A DNA stretch of 64,000 nt from Nelumbo lutea (taxonomy: Eukaryota; Streptophyta; Magnoliopsida; Proteales; Nelumbonaceae): NCBI GenBank assembly GCA_022828595.1, contig JAKGHH010000002.1, positions 64,576,383 to 64,640,382 on the forward strand, read 5' to 3'. This document shows, piece after piece, positions 49,437 through 59,744 of the stretch. Within the stretch, counting starts at the first letter, position 1. Every line of letters starts with the position of its first letter. The notes below the pieces were generated by a model. That model saw only the letters and a program-made list of their open reading frames with translations. It had not been told where the DNA came from and did no database searches. Made by a program: the position numbers and the translations under genes.

Positions 49437-49968
49437 GGGTTGATACAGCCAAGGAGATTTGGGATGGAGTAACTAAAACTTATTCCCAAGATCAAAATGT
49501 GGCCAGAGTATATCAATTAAGAAATCAAATAATTAATACAAGGCAGGGAGATAAGCCTATTGCAGTGTACTTCTCTACACTAAAAACCCTTTGGTAGGAG
49601 ACTGTTATTTGGGGAAGTACTAAGGATGCAGTTATAATATCAGAAGTTGGTAGAGAAGAATAAGGTTTTTTAGTTTTCGGCTGGTCTTAACCCTGAATTT
49701 GGCATTGCAAGATAGCATATTTGATGGTGCACGATCTGGTCACTCCTAGCTATTTGGGGAGATAAGCCTCTTGCAGTGTACTTCTCTACACTAAAAACCC
49801 TTTGGTAGGAGACTGTTATTTGGGGAAGTACTAAGGATGCAGTTATAATATCAGAAGTTGGTAGAGAAGAATAAGGTTTTTAAGTTTTCAGCTGGCTTAA
49901 CCCTGAATTTGGCATTGCAAGATAGCATATTTGATGGTGCACGATCTGGTCGCTCCTAGCTAGATGGC
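49437..49968 (+). pseudogene. Copia Gag fragment with internal 211-bp tandem duplication
   Basis: The frame reads VDTAKEIWDGVTKTYSQDQN, VARVYQLRNQI and GDKPIAVYFSTLKTLW, then a TAG: a copia Gag (UBN2-like) segment. The block 49547-49757 is repeated at 49758-49968 with few differences. No LTR or pol accompanies it; it lies just left of the sequence into which element B inserted. Confidence 0.65.
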
Positions 49969-50106
49969 AGCTTGGACGTCGGTCTGCTTTGTGGCTGGTT
50001 GAACTGCAAGAGAGCAAGATCAGAGGACCCGGGGTGGCTACCCGGTGTGGGCACTCCGGTGCTTAAGTTAGTGAGAGAGTGCTTACAAGTTGGAAAGCTT
50101 TGTAAG
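49969..50106 (+). mobile_element. Left part of the 5' region of the PF04195-type element, split by copia B
   Basis: Contains GAGGACCCGGGGTGGCTACC and GGTGTGGGCACTCCGGTGCT, wording I associate with the LTR/leader of plant gypsy-type elements. It continues after element B at 55533, the two halves being separated only by element B and its GTAAG target duplication. Confidence 0.4.
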
Positions 50107-50398
50107 TGTTAGTGGTGTTAGTGAAGGGGTATTTCGGTCTTTGTACTTATTGAGAATGTTGATGTGTACTGTTATGTTAGTTCGAGTGCCTCTTACTTAA
50201 AGAAGGGCACTTAAGTCTTTTCCAATAAGTTAATAATATAATAACAGGTCGGCCGAATCTAGGGATTTACTTTTTCTCTAATTCGAACCAGCCCTTCTCT
50301 CTTTTCTTTCTTCTTCTTTCCTCTCCTACTTCTTGCTGTCTACTTTACTTTACAGTCAACGAACAAGACAGAATTGTAGGGCAGGTCAAACTTCAACA
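50107..50398 (+). repeat. 5' LTR of copia B
   Basis: 292 bp, TGTTAG...CAACA. No clear TATA box; a pyrimidine-rich tract lies at 50293-50335. Confidence 0.95.
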
Positions 50399-51034
50399 CG
50401 GTATCAGAGCAAGGTTAAACAAATCACACTTGCTAAAATTCTGTCTTCTGCGCATTCGAATTAGGGTTTCTCTTGGGTTTCTCAGCTGTGAGTTGGAGAG
50501 TGGGAAAAGGGCTGAAAAGGAGTGATCGCCCTCTTCCCTAGGAGGTTCCTATGCCTCCGATTGTGTCGTTGGTGATTGGCTGCTATGGTTTCTAAGCCCT
50601 AGTTAGGGCTGGTACGTGTGGTGCAGTGGTGTCTTAGTCTTTCGTGTGGTTGGCCTTCAGACGATGAGGTAAAGTTTTTTTTTATGCATATTTTTTGTTA
50701 TGGAATACATGAGAGGTGTAGTACAGTTCGTATGATGGGTTTTCAGATTGCAGTATGCTAGGGTTTATGCCAGGGTTTATTCTAATTTGTGTGTGATTCG
50801 AAGGGCAATAGTGTCTACTTAATGGTGAAACTTCCGGTAGCTGTGGATTAGGGTTTGTGGTGTTACAAGTGTGATTTTCAGCATTTGATATTGCTGAAAT
50901 CAGTGTATAGACTTCGATGAGTAGGGTTTGTGGTGTTGCAGTTCTCAGCATTTATTACTGTTGAAATCAGTGTGCAAATTTCAGTGAAGTGTCTGTGTGT
51001 AGTGCTCAGAATTCAGTGATAAGGGAGTTCAGCA

Positions 51035-54000
51035 ATGGCAGATAACAGTGATAGTAAACCTAGTGTCATGATATCTACTGACTACCTGAATGTCCAAATG
51101 ACCTCCATTAAACTGAATGGAGAGAATTATGTCCCTTGGGCCAAGTCTGTAGGGGTTTTTCTGAAGACGAAGAAGAAAGTGAAGCACATAAGAGAGGAGA
51201 AACCCCCCGCTAATTCTTAGGAGTATGAAGATTGGGAACAAGAAGATGCATAGATCATTACATGGTTGTGGAACAGTATGGAACCCAGAATCAGTGTGAA
51301 CTTCATGTTTCTTGACACAACCAAAGAGGTGTGGGATCATGCTAAGAAACTGTATTCAGGTCAGGATAATACCACTAGGGTATATCAACTGTATCAGGAA
51401 TACTTCAATCTGCAACAGGAAAATCAGAGCCTTAAGGAGTACTATGCCAGTGTGAGGAATATCCGTAATGAGTTAAATTTCTATCATCCTCTCACTTCTG
51501 ATGTCAAAGTTCAACAGCAACAGCGAGAGCAACTTGATGTGACACGGTTTCTGGTGGGGCTGAAGTCTGAGTATGAACCAGTATGAGCCCAGATACTAGG
51601 GGGATCTGCTCTTCCATCTTTAGAGGAGGTGTTTGCTCGTCTTCGGAGGGCTTCCATTGGATCTATGGATTCTAATGTCTCAGATAAATCAGCATTTGCA
51701 GTGTCGAGAGGTCGAGGTGGCAGAAGTGGGGCTCGAGGAGCCCAGCCTGGCAGGAGTGGTAGTGGTGGATCTACACATATCCGTGGTGGTGGTCGTACTG
51801 GAGGCAGAGATTCAAGGGGAGCTCGTGGTAGAGGACGTGGCTCGGGTCCACGGAAGTGTACTCATTGTGGTTTGAATGGACATACTATTAACTACTGCTA
51901 TGACTTACATGGTCCTCCCTCGACGTGGGCCAACCATGCCATGACTAGTGAAACCAGTTTCAGCTCTAGACAGGAGAACCGGTCAACTGACCCGATGCCT
52001 TCTACTCCCTCAGATGGTCCAGGCAAGGAGATGGTGAGTGTTCCTCGGGATGAGTATGAAAGGTTTGTTCAATCCAAGTCGCAGCAGAACAAAGCTACCT
52101 TTGCACACTCAGGTATGGTTTGTTTGGCATCCACACCCAACCCCTGGATTATTGACTCTGGAGCCTCCGATCACATGACGGGAACTCCAGGTGTGTTTTC
52201 ATCTCTCACTCATTGCTCAACATCACAATCTGTTACCCTTGCTAATGACTCCACATCATCTATCTGTGGTGTTGGTAATGTTGACCTAGACCCTGTATCC
52301 CTATCCTCTGTTTTATATGTACCTAAGCTTCCATTTAATCTTATGTATGTTAGTAAGCTGACCAAGTCCCTTAAGTGCTCCATCACATTTTACCCTTCTA
52401 TGTGTGTTTTTCAGGATCTCAAGACGGGGATGAAGATTGGTGGAGGGCATGAAGCCGGTGGATTGTATTATCTTGATGGCGGTGGACGAACATCAACGGC
52501 CCTTCAGTCATCCATTTCTCCTCTCCAGTGGCATTGTAGATTTGGTCATCCTTCGTTGAAAGTGTTGCAGTCCTTAGTCCCTTCATTGAGTCAACTTTCT
52601 GTTTTAGATTGTGAGTCATGTCAATTTGGGAAACACCATCGTGTTCCCTTTCGTTCTAGGGTCGATAACCATGTGTCGAGTCTTTTTTCTTTAATTCATT
52701 CAGATGTTTGGGGTTCTTATAAAGTGATGCCATATAATGGATACAGATATTTTGTTATTTTTGTTGATGACTGTTCAAGAATGACGTGGCTCTATTTAAT
52801 GAAAGAAAGAAGTGAATTATTTGCTATCTTCCAGAAATTTTATGATGAGATCCGCAATCAATTTGGCGTTCACATCAAAATTTTCCGTTCTGATAATGGT
52901 CGTGAATACTTGTCTTCATCTTTTCAAGAATACTTGGACCAACATGGCATTATACACCAAATTTCATGTACCTACACTCCGCAACAAAATGGGGTTGCTG
53001 AGAGAAAGAACCGCCATCTTGTAGAAACGGCACGCTCCCTCATGCACCACATGAATGTTCCCAAAACCTTTTGGAGCGATGCAATGTTCACCTCTTGTTT
53101 CTTAATTAATCGGATGCCCACGTCTATCCTTGATGGTCGTTCTCCTTTTAGTGTCTTATTCCCGAACATGTCTCTGTTTCCGCTTTCTCCTCGGGTATTT
53201 GGGTGTGTCTGCTTCGTTCATAATCTGGGTCCCGGGACTGACAACTTAGATGCACGTTCCCTGAAGTGTATCTTCCTTGGCTATTCCCGAACTCAGAAAG
53301 GGTACAAGTGTTATCATCCCAGTTCTCGTCGTTCCTTGGTATGTGCTGATGTTACATTCTTCGAGTCTACTCCGTTCTTCGTGGGGTCTGGTGTTGCTGC
53401 TTCCTCCACATCACCACCTCCTCTTCCTCTTCCTGTGGCTGATCCACCTTCTCTGGTTCCAGTCATGCCTACGTCCTTGCCTCCGGTGCCACCGTCTGTT
53501 GACCGTCCATCCATCCGTCACGTGTATACACATCGCCCGCATGTACCGGCTGCAACTCCTCCAGCTTCATCACCGTTGACAGATCCAGCTCCAGCTCCGA
53601 CACCATCCTCCGACCTAGATCTTCCTATTGCCTTCCGGAAAGGTAAACGTACTTGCACCCTTCACCCTATTTCCAATTTTGTTTCACTTACCCACCTCTC
53701 CGCCTCCCATCGCCAGTTCATCTCTTTGTTATCCTCCGTGGTTATTCCTAAGGATTTCCAGGAAGCCCTTACCTCTCCAGAGTGGTGCCGTGCTATGGAA
53801 GCAGAGCTCTCTGCTCTGCATCATAATCACACTTGGGATCTTACCGCTCTTCCTCCTGGGAAGCAGGCTGTTGGTTGTAAGTGGGTGTATAGTGTTAAGT
53901 ACTTGCCAAATGGTCGTGTTGAGCGCCTGAAGGCGCGGCTGGTTGCCAAAGGGTACTCCCAAACCTATGGCATTGACTACACAGAGACAGCTATGTATGA

Positions 54001-55231
54001 TTGGCCTCTCCATCAGCTAGATATCAAAAATTCCTTTTTGCATGGTGATTTGCTCGAGGAGGTCTACATGGAGCAACCACCAGGGTTTGTTGCTCAGGGG
54101 GAGGATGGTAAGGTATGTAGACTTAAGAAGGATATTTATGGACTAAAATAGTCCCCTCGAGCATGGTTTGGTAGGTTCAGTGAGGTGGTCAAGAAGTTTG
54201 GTATGAAACAGTGCCAAGTTGATCACTCTGTCTTCAGTTTTGACTCTTCGGCAGGCCAAATAATATTGGTGGTGTATGTGGATGATATCATTGTGACTGG
54301 GAATGATAAAATGGGCATTGACAGATTGAAGGCATTCCTACAGGAACACTTTCAGACAAAGGACCTTGGCAAGTTGAAATACTTTTTGGGCATAGAGGTA
54401 GCAAGATCTAAGCATGGAATTAATTTGTGTTAGAGGAAATATGTGCTTGATTTACTGGAAGAAGCAGGGTTGTTGGGTACTAAACCGGCTGAGACACCTA
54501 TGGAAACAAATACGAGGTTGAGCAGTGATAAAGGTGAAGTATTTGAAGACCCTGGCAGATACCGACGACTTGTAGGCAAACTAAACTATCTAACCATTAC
54601 TCGGCCAGATATTTCATTTGCGGTTAGTGTGGTGAGTCAGTTCATGCAGAAACCTTTGGTCCCACATTGGAATGCAGTGCTAAGGATTGTGAGGTATCTA
54701 AAAGGAGCTCTTGATCGTGGTTTGTTGTACAGGAGTGGTGGAAAACTGGTAGTAGAAGGATACACCGATGCTGATTGGGCAGGTTCTATGTCTGATAGAC
54801 GATCTACCACAGGCTATTGCACCTTTCTGGGGGGTAACCTGGTAACGTGGAAAAGTAAGAAGCAAACAGTTGTGGCAACAAGCAGTGCAGAAGCAGAATA
54901 TAGGGCCATGGCACATACTGCTTGTGAATTAGTGTGGCTGAGGAACCTTCTACAGGAGATAGGATATGACATCAGTACTCCAATGAAGCTCTATTGTGAC
55001 AATCAGGCAGCGGTTCATATCTCTTCCAATCCAGTGTTTCATGAAAGAACCAAGCACATCGAAGTTGATTGTCATTTTGTGAGAGAGAAGGTGCTGAATG
55101 GGGTGATAGAAACTGCATATGTTAGTATGGGAAACCAGTGGGCAGACTTGTTTACAAAAGGTTTGAGTCGGGGGAGAGTGGACTACATATGTAACAAGCT
55201 AGGATTATATGATATATACTCACCAGCTTGA
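51035..55231 (+). pseudogene. Gag-Pol of copia B, nearly intact but interrupted
   Basis: Starts at ATG 51035 (MADNSDSKPSV). In-frame stops at 51218, 51251, 51584, 54149 and 54431 break a frame that otherwise runs to TGA 55229-55231. The 840-codon segment 51629-54151 holds an RGG-rich linker, CCHC knuckle (CTHCGLNGHTINYC), protease (WIIDSGASDHM), pre-integrase, integrase (CESC; HSDVWG, RSDNG and QQNGVAERKN for the DDE triad) and the start of reverse transcriptase. The reverse transcriptase core YVDDIIVTG and RNase H (YTDADWAGS, SSAEAEYRAM) follow in 54185-55231. Compared with element A, 17 codons are missing in frame near 53987-53992, removing the conserved FSPVAK region. Non-autonomous as it stands. 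Confidence 0.93.
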
Positions 55232-55238
55232 GGGGGAG

Positions 55239-55532
55239 TGTTAGTGGTGTTAGTGAAGGGGTATTTCGGTCTTTGTACTTGTTGAGAATGTTGATGTGTA
55301 CTGTTATGTTAGTTCGAGTGCCTCTTACTTAAAGAAGGGCACTTAAGTCTTTTCCAATAAGTTAATAATATAATAACAGGTCTGGCCGAATCTAGGGATT
55401 TTCTTTTTCCTCTAATTCGAACCAGCCCTTCTCTCTTTTCTTTCTTCTTCTTTCCTCTCCTACTTCTTGCTGTTTACTTTACTTTACAGTCAACGAACAA
55501 GACAGAATTCTAGGGCAGGTCAAACTTCAACA
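55239..55532 (+). repeat. 3' LTR of copia B
   Basis: 294 bp, nearly identical to the 5' LTR. Confidence 0.95.
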
Positions 55533-56465
55533 GTAAGCAAGAGAGCTAATATCACGCGTACCTTGTAACGTTGGGGTTGAAACCCTTATATAAGCAAGCT
55601 GTCGTAGGCCTCACAATACACATCCGAGATTCCCGGCCCGTGCTACCCAGTCCTTTCGCACCAGAGATGGACTTCGTGTGAGCTGATAAGGCTTATCGAA
55701 TCCGTCCGATCCAAGTGGGATAAGGATAAGGCTTGCATATGTGTGATGTGACCCCGAAAAGGTCAGAGACAGCTGGCTAACTTCTAGAAGTGGGCTACGT
55801 TGCACTTTGGCAGGTCGGATCACCATAGGCTGCTTGAACCTCGGTCTTGCAGAGGTGACCGAGGTACCCGAGCTGACCTTTCCTACTGAGGTGGTAGGAA
55901 ATGCTGAGTCGTCCTCTAGTCACCAAGTCGATCCATGTGTCTGCATGCTAACTGGTCAGGCCAAATTACCCCTTATCAATTGCCTCCACTCCCGTGCCAG
56001 AGGTATTCGACTTGGGACGGGAGTTGATGACAAGTCTAAGTGGATTTGGCCCAGGCTTTGGTTTGGCCGAGGTCCGGTCTATGGGTCAAACCTGACTGAC
56101 CCAACCGGCTCAACCTTAGGGCTAGATCGCATCTCGGGAACGCGTAGACATCACTCGGATTATAAACTCCGTGGACGTCAAATACGCGCTCAAATAGGGG
56201 CCTTAGGGGCCCATTTCTCTTCATCCTGTTTGACCTAGTTTATTTGAGCCATTCGTGGTCGTCTATAGCGGCTATAAATAGGGGCCTTAGGGGTCCATTT
56301 CTCTTCATCCTATTTGAGCTCTCGCACTTGGAGGTCACGCGTTGTCTTCGGTGTCACCAGGTCGGTCTTCGGTCTTCTTTCTTCTTTCTTTAGGTAAGTC
56401 GTCTTCCCTTGTTCTAGTTTGTTCTTTGCCTTTGTTCTAGTTCTTTCTTTTCCATTGCTCTAGTT
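55533..56465 (+). promoter_or_regulatory. 5' region and promoter of the PF04195-type element
   Basis: GC-richer than the surroundings. TATAAATAG in GGCTATAAATAGGGG at about 56269-56283 is a good TATA box, about 190 bp before the ORF start. A direct repeat of about 40 bp (AATAGGGGCCTTAGGGG and CATTTCTCTTCATCC) lies at about 56194 and 56276, on either side of this box. A second TATA-like CTTATATAAGC lies near 55588. Confidence 0.45.
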
Positions 56466-57235
56466 ATGTCAAGTAGTAATCCTTCTAGCGAAGAGAGGGA
56501 GTCCGGCCAGGTCGAGGTGAGTACCTTGATTCAATACCGAAGAGGTTCCCACAAAAGGGCCTCGTCTTCCCGCCTAGTGGCTTGCCCTAGAGAACCAGAT
56601 CGCTTCAGTTCCTCCCGTATGACCGGGGAGCAGATTAATGCCTTGGCTGCTCGATACAAATTCTCTGACAACTTTGGTTACAATCTTCCTTTGGGCGGCT
56701 TCCCCTGGGAGCATGACGATGAGGAGATAACCGTCTTCACGGAGCACCTAAAAGCCAGGCTCCATTTTCCACTTCATCCATTTATCCCTAAAGCTTTAAA
56801 ATTTTACAATATTACCATCGACCAACTTCACCCAAACTCAGTTCATACCTTGGTTGGTACAATCTCTCTATTCTTTAACTTCGGCTTCCCTCTGGACATA
56901 AATATCTTCAACTCGATGTGCCACATCAAACGAAATCCTGCTAGTGTCAATAACAAATTTAGTTATTATTTGTCCTACCGGCCCGGATACAAACTTCTCC
57001 ATGAGTTCCCTTCAAAAGCTCCGACCTGGAAAAATAGATACTTTTTTATCGTTCAGGATAGGTGTGGCCTTTCCCAACACATTGGAGGAAAGGCATTAAG
57101 GACACCAGGGACCGAATGAGTGAGAAAATGCAAGCTAGGATGCGGGACCTGGCGGAGCTTGGGCTGAAGCTGGAGGATTATCTTTCCGAGGAGAAGCTAG
57201 TTCAGGCCGGGCTGAGTCCTCCGGGTAGGTCATCA
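56466..57235 (+). pseudogene. PF04195-like transposon protein, frameshifted
   Basis: ATG at 56466 opens 217 codons. The core LHFPLHPFIPKALKFYNITI followed by DQLHPNSVHTLVGTISLFF matches the pattern of the 'putative gypsy-type transposon' domain (PF04195; HPF..xxL..y.i...QLHPN..). Around 57060 the frame is lost: from 57062 the next frame continues FPTHWRKGI and a charged helix (EKMQARMRDLAELGLKLEDY), reaching about 57235. A poly(A)-like AATAAA lies at 57381. There is no pol, so this is probably an isolated, truncated or non-autonomous copy. Function of the domain is unknown. Confidence 0.7.
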
Positions 57236-57299
57236 CTCAGGGTGCGAGCTGCTCTTTTTTACTCTGCTTTGCCATTACACTGTTGTAACTGGCTTTAGC

Positions 57300-57909
57300 T
57301 ATTCTTTTGTAGGCTGTTAGACAGTTTATGCCCTTAGCTCCAATCAGCATGATGTACATTATGACATTTATTGTAAAGGAATAAAGTACATATTTGATTC
57401 ATGTTATTATGGTGTGTTTCTGTGTAATACCCTTAAACTGGACACATATGAGACTCGTGTTAGTTTAGAATCTTCATAGCCGTTGGATAGATCTGGGGAG
57501 ATTTATCCTGCCAAGGCTAACACTGATGTACCGCCAAGTTGGTTGGGGTGGCTTGTCTCAACTGCCAGGGTGAGACCTGAGGTACGTGCAGTGTGGGTTT
57601 TCGTGAAACCTAAACCGAACCTATATTCCAGTATTGCCCTGGACCTTGGAGATAGATGGGCAAAACTGGAATGTTACACCTGACCCATAGACTCGATTAT
57701 GGTACTGCACTAGGTGTCGGATTGGGCTGTCTTTGATATGCCAATCAATGAGATCCTTAGATGGGGTCAAAACCTGGGTATGTTGGGACAGTCCGAGAAT
57801 TCATCTGATTGGGCTGTCTTTGATATGCACTCTCTCTGATGGAAACCTAAACTTTTGGCAATTGATTTCAACCATTGAAATTTGTTTTGCAAAATATATT
57901 TATATAGAG

Positions 57910-57946
<37 letters not shown>

Positions 57947-58320
57947 GGTTTCAAAATGTTTGCAAAAGGTTTTAATTCCCGAGATCCATGTGAGTAGAGA
58001 GTTATACCTAATGGGCTAATCTTGCATATGCCCACAGTCCTTGGGCCTTCATAAGATGACTGGACCCAATGACCATTTAGTGTAAATTTTGGGCCCATTA
58101 AGAGCCCATAGTGATGGACTCAGGGGTTCACTATATTCAGCAGAGAATTCGGCTAGGCCTTGTAACAGAGGCTAGGCTGAACCCATGTGGCTGATGTGTA
58201 GATCAATGATAGGGTCCCACGCCATACAAAGAGAGCCAAGCTAGCCAACATTAAATAGGAAGTGAGCTTGAAAGCTTAATGGGCCTAAAAGCCCATTTCA
58301 AACTGGGTTAATTAGATTAA
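57300..58320. other. Gene-free stretch with microsatellite and small repeat
   Basis: Contains an (AT)n run at 57917-57944 and a short direct repeat GATTGGGCTGTCTTTGATAT at about 57722 and 57808. No gene recognised. Confidence 0.4.
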
Positions 58321-59119
58321 TTAAATAGGGGCGGATCTGGGATTTGGATCAGCAGATAAGATAAAGGATTATCCTTATCTTCTTAAAGAGTCCAAATCCA
58401 AATAAAGATTTGGATCAAAGGAACTCCTAATTTGATTAGGAAGGCTGATATTTATCTACAGATAAGATAAGGGATTATCCTTATCACTTAAAAAGTGCAG
58501 ATCCAAATAAAAGGTTTGGATTAGGAAACTCCTAATGGGATTAGGAGATTTTCTCTATAAGGCTATAAATAAGAGAGCAGGGTGAACCTCCAAATAAACA
58601 TTCGTTGAATACAAAGAGAAGACAACACAGTTAGACTGCTCTTGCCTTCTGCTCTTTTTCTTCCCTCTCTTGCCGCCCCACCCTGTTCGATCTCCAGTTC
58701 TTGGATTCAACCAAGATTGGATCTTGATATTGTTTCTTATGAGAAGAAACAATCTAGAGGTTGTGCTCACTGTCCTATTCGATTCTTGCTGAAGAATCAC
58801 TAGTTCTTGGTGAAGAACTACCTGCTAATCCTGCCTCACCCTAAGCTGTCATCTTCAGTGGAGGGAGGATTTGGTACTCTCTTTGGGAGTGAACACTTAC
58901 GTTGGGAGGAGCATTCTTGTGTGGATTCCGTATCAGGTATATCCCTTCCTTAATTTGGTCTCAGATTTGGTCTGGTTTGGTTACAAGAACGAACCTTGAA
59001 AATGCAGTTTTCTAAATTGAGAATAGGATTCCCGGATGGGAATAAAGAAATTTTTGAAATTTTTCCCATCCTTCCTGCAGGGTTCGACCATCCATATGAT
59101 GGATCTCCCATCCCTTTAA
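58321..59119 (+). mobile_element. LTR-like block (element E)
   Basis: Directly before a primer-binding site at 59120, the block has a TATA box (GGCTATAAATAAGAG, TATAAATA at 58564) and a long leader, as in an LTR of around 0.8-1 kb. It contains a 106-bp tandem duplication. The left end and a TG...CA boundary could not be fixed and no second LTR is in view. Confidence 0.4.
58353..58565 (+). repeat. Tandem duplication, 2 x about 106 bp
   Basis: Block beginning CAGATAAGATAAAGGATTAT at 58353 recurs at 58459 as CAGATAAGATAAGGGATTAT, with AAACTCCTAAT-type words in the same order. Confidence 0.8.
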
Positions 59120-59138
59120 TGGTATTAGAGCCAGGTTC
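59120..59138 (+). other. tRNA-Met primer-binding site of element E
   Basis: TGGTATTAGAGCCAGGTTC matches the plant initiator-tRNA-Met primer-binding site with one change. It points to a retroelement whose 5' LTR is the block on its left. Confidence 0.55.
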
Positions 59139-59409
59139 AAGTCTTGAACCAAAATAGAACATATCTGAACCTACACAAATGGGCAGAAGGCGTTCTACCC
59201 GATTTGCGCAGTTAGCGCTTTTTCTAGGAATTGGTTCCCAGATTATGGGTAGATGATCTGGAAAACAGATCTTTATTATTCTCTGATATTTATAGAATTG
59301 TTCTATGAATTTTTCTTGATTTTTGGGCTGCACATGTGATGGAGATCGAATCTTTATGGTGCCAAGATTGGCACACCCTACGATTTCTATTCTATTCAAT
59401 TCTGGTCTG

Positions 59410-59447
<38 letters not shown>

Positions 59448-59744
59448 GACAAATTGTATAGGAATTTGATGTGATGTAATAATAGAAAAATTAGATTTTT
59501 CTATTTTATTTCCATATGGAGATCGTTGGAGCGCGCAACGGAGGAGAAGAAATTTTTGTAGAAACAAGTTCTGCGATCTGCGATTTTGCAAATATTGATT
59601 CTGCAATCTATGACTTTGCAGATATTGATTCTGCAATCAGCGATTAACTGTTCTTTGTAGGTTTGTAGGATATCCAAGAAAATCACAATGCAGCCCTCTA
59701 ATATTAGTATCTTGATAATTTGATTATCTTGAATTAATTTATTT
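59139..59744 (+). other. Interior of element E or intergenic; no genes
   Basis: Contains an (AT)n run at 59407-59443 and two and a half copies of a 30-bp unit (TTGCAGATATTGATTCTGCA) at about 59575-59650. No Gag-like coding sequence follows the primer-binding site. Confidence 0.4.

Larger units (their letters stand above)
50107..55532 (+). mobile_element. Ty1/copia retrotransposon B, complete structure, young
   Basis: LTRs at 50107-50398 and 55239-55532 both start TGTTAGTGGTGTTAGTGAAG and end CTTCAACA. GTAAG is present on both sides (50102-50106 and 55533-55537), a perfect 5-bp target duplication. The primer-binding site CGGTATCAGAGCAAGG at 50399 and purine tract GAGGGGGAG before the 3' LTR are in place. 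By eye the LTRs differ by four substitutions and two one-base indels over about 293 bp (about 98% identity). Total 5426 bp. It inserted within an older element. Confidence 0.95.
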
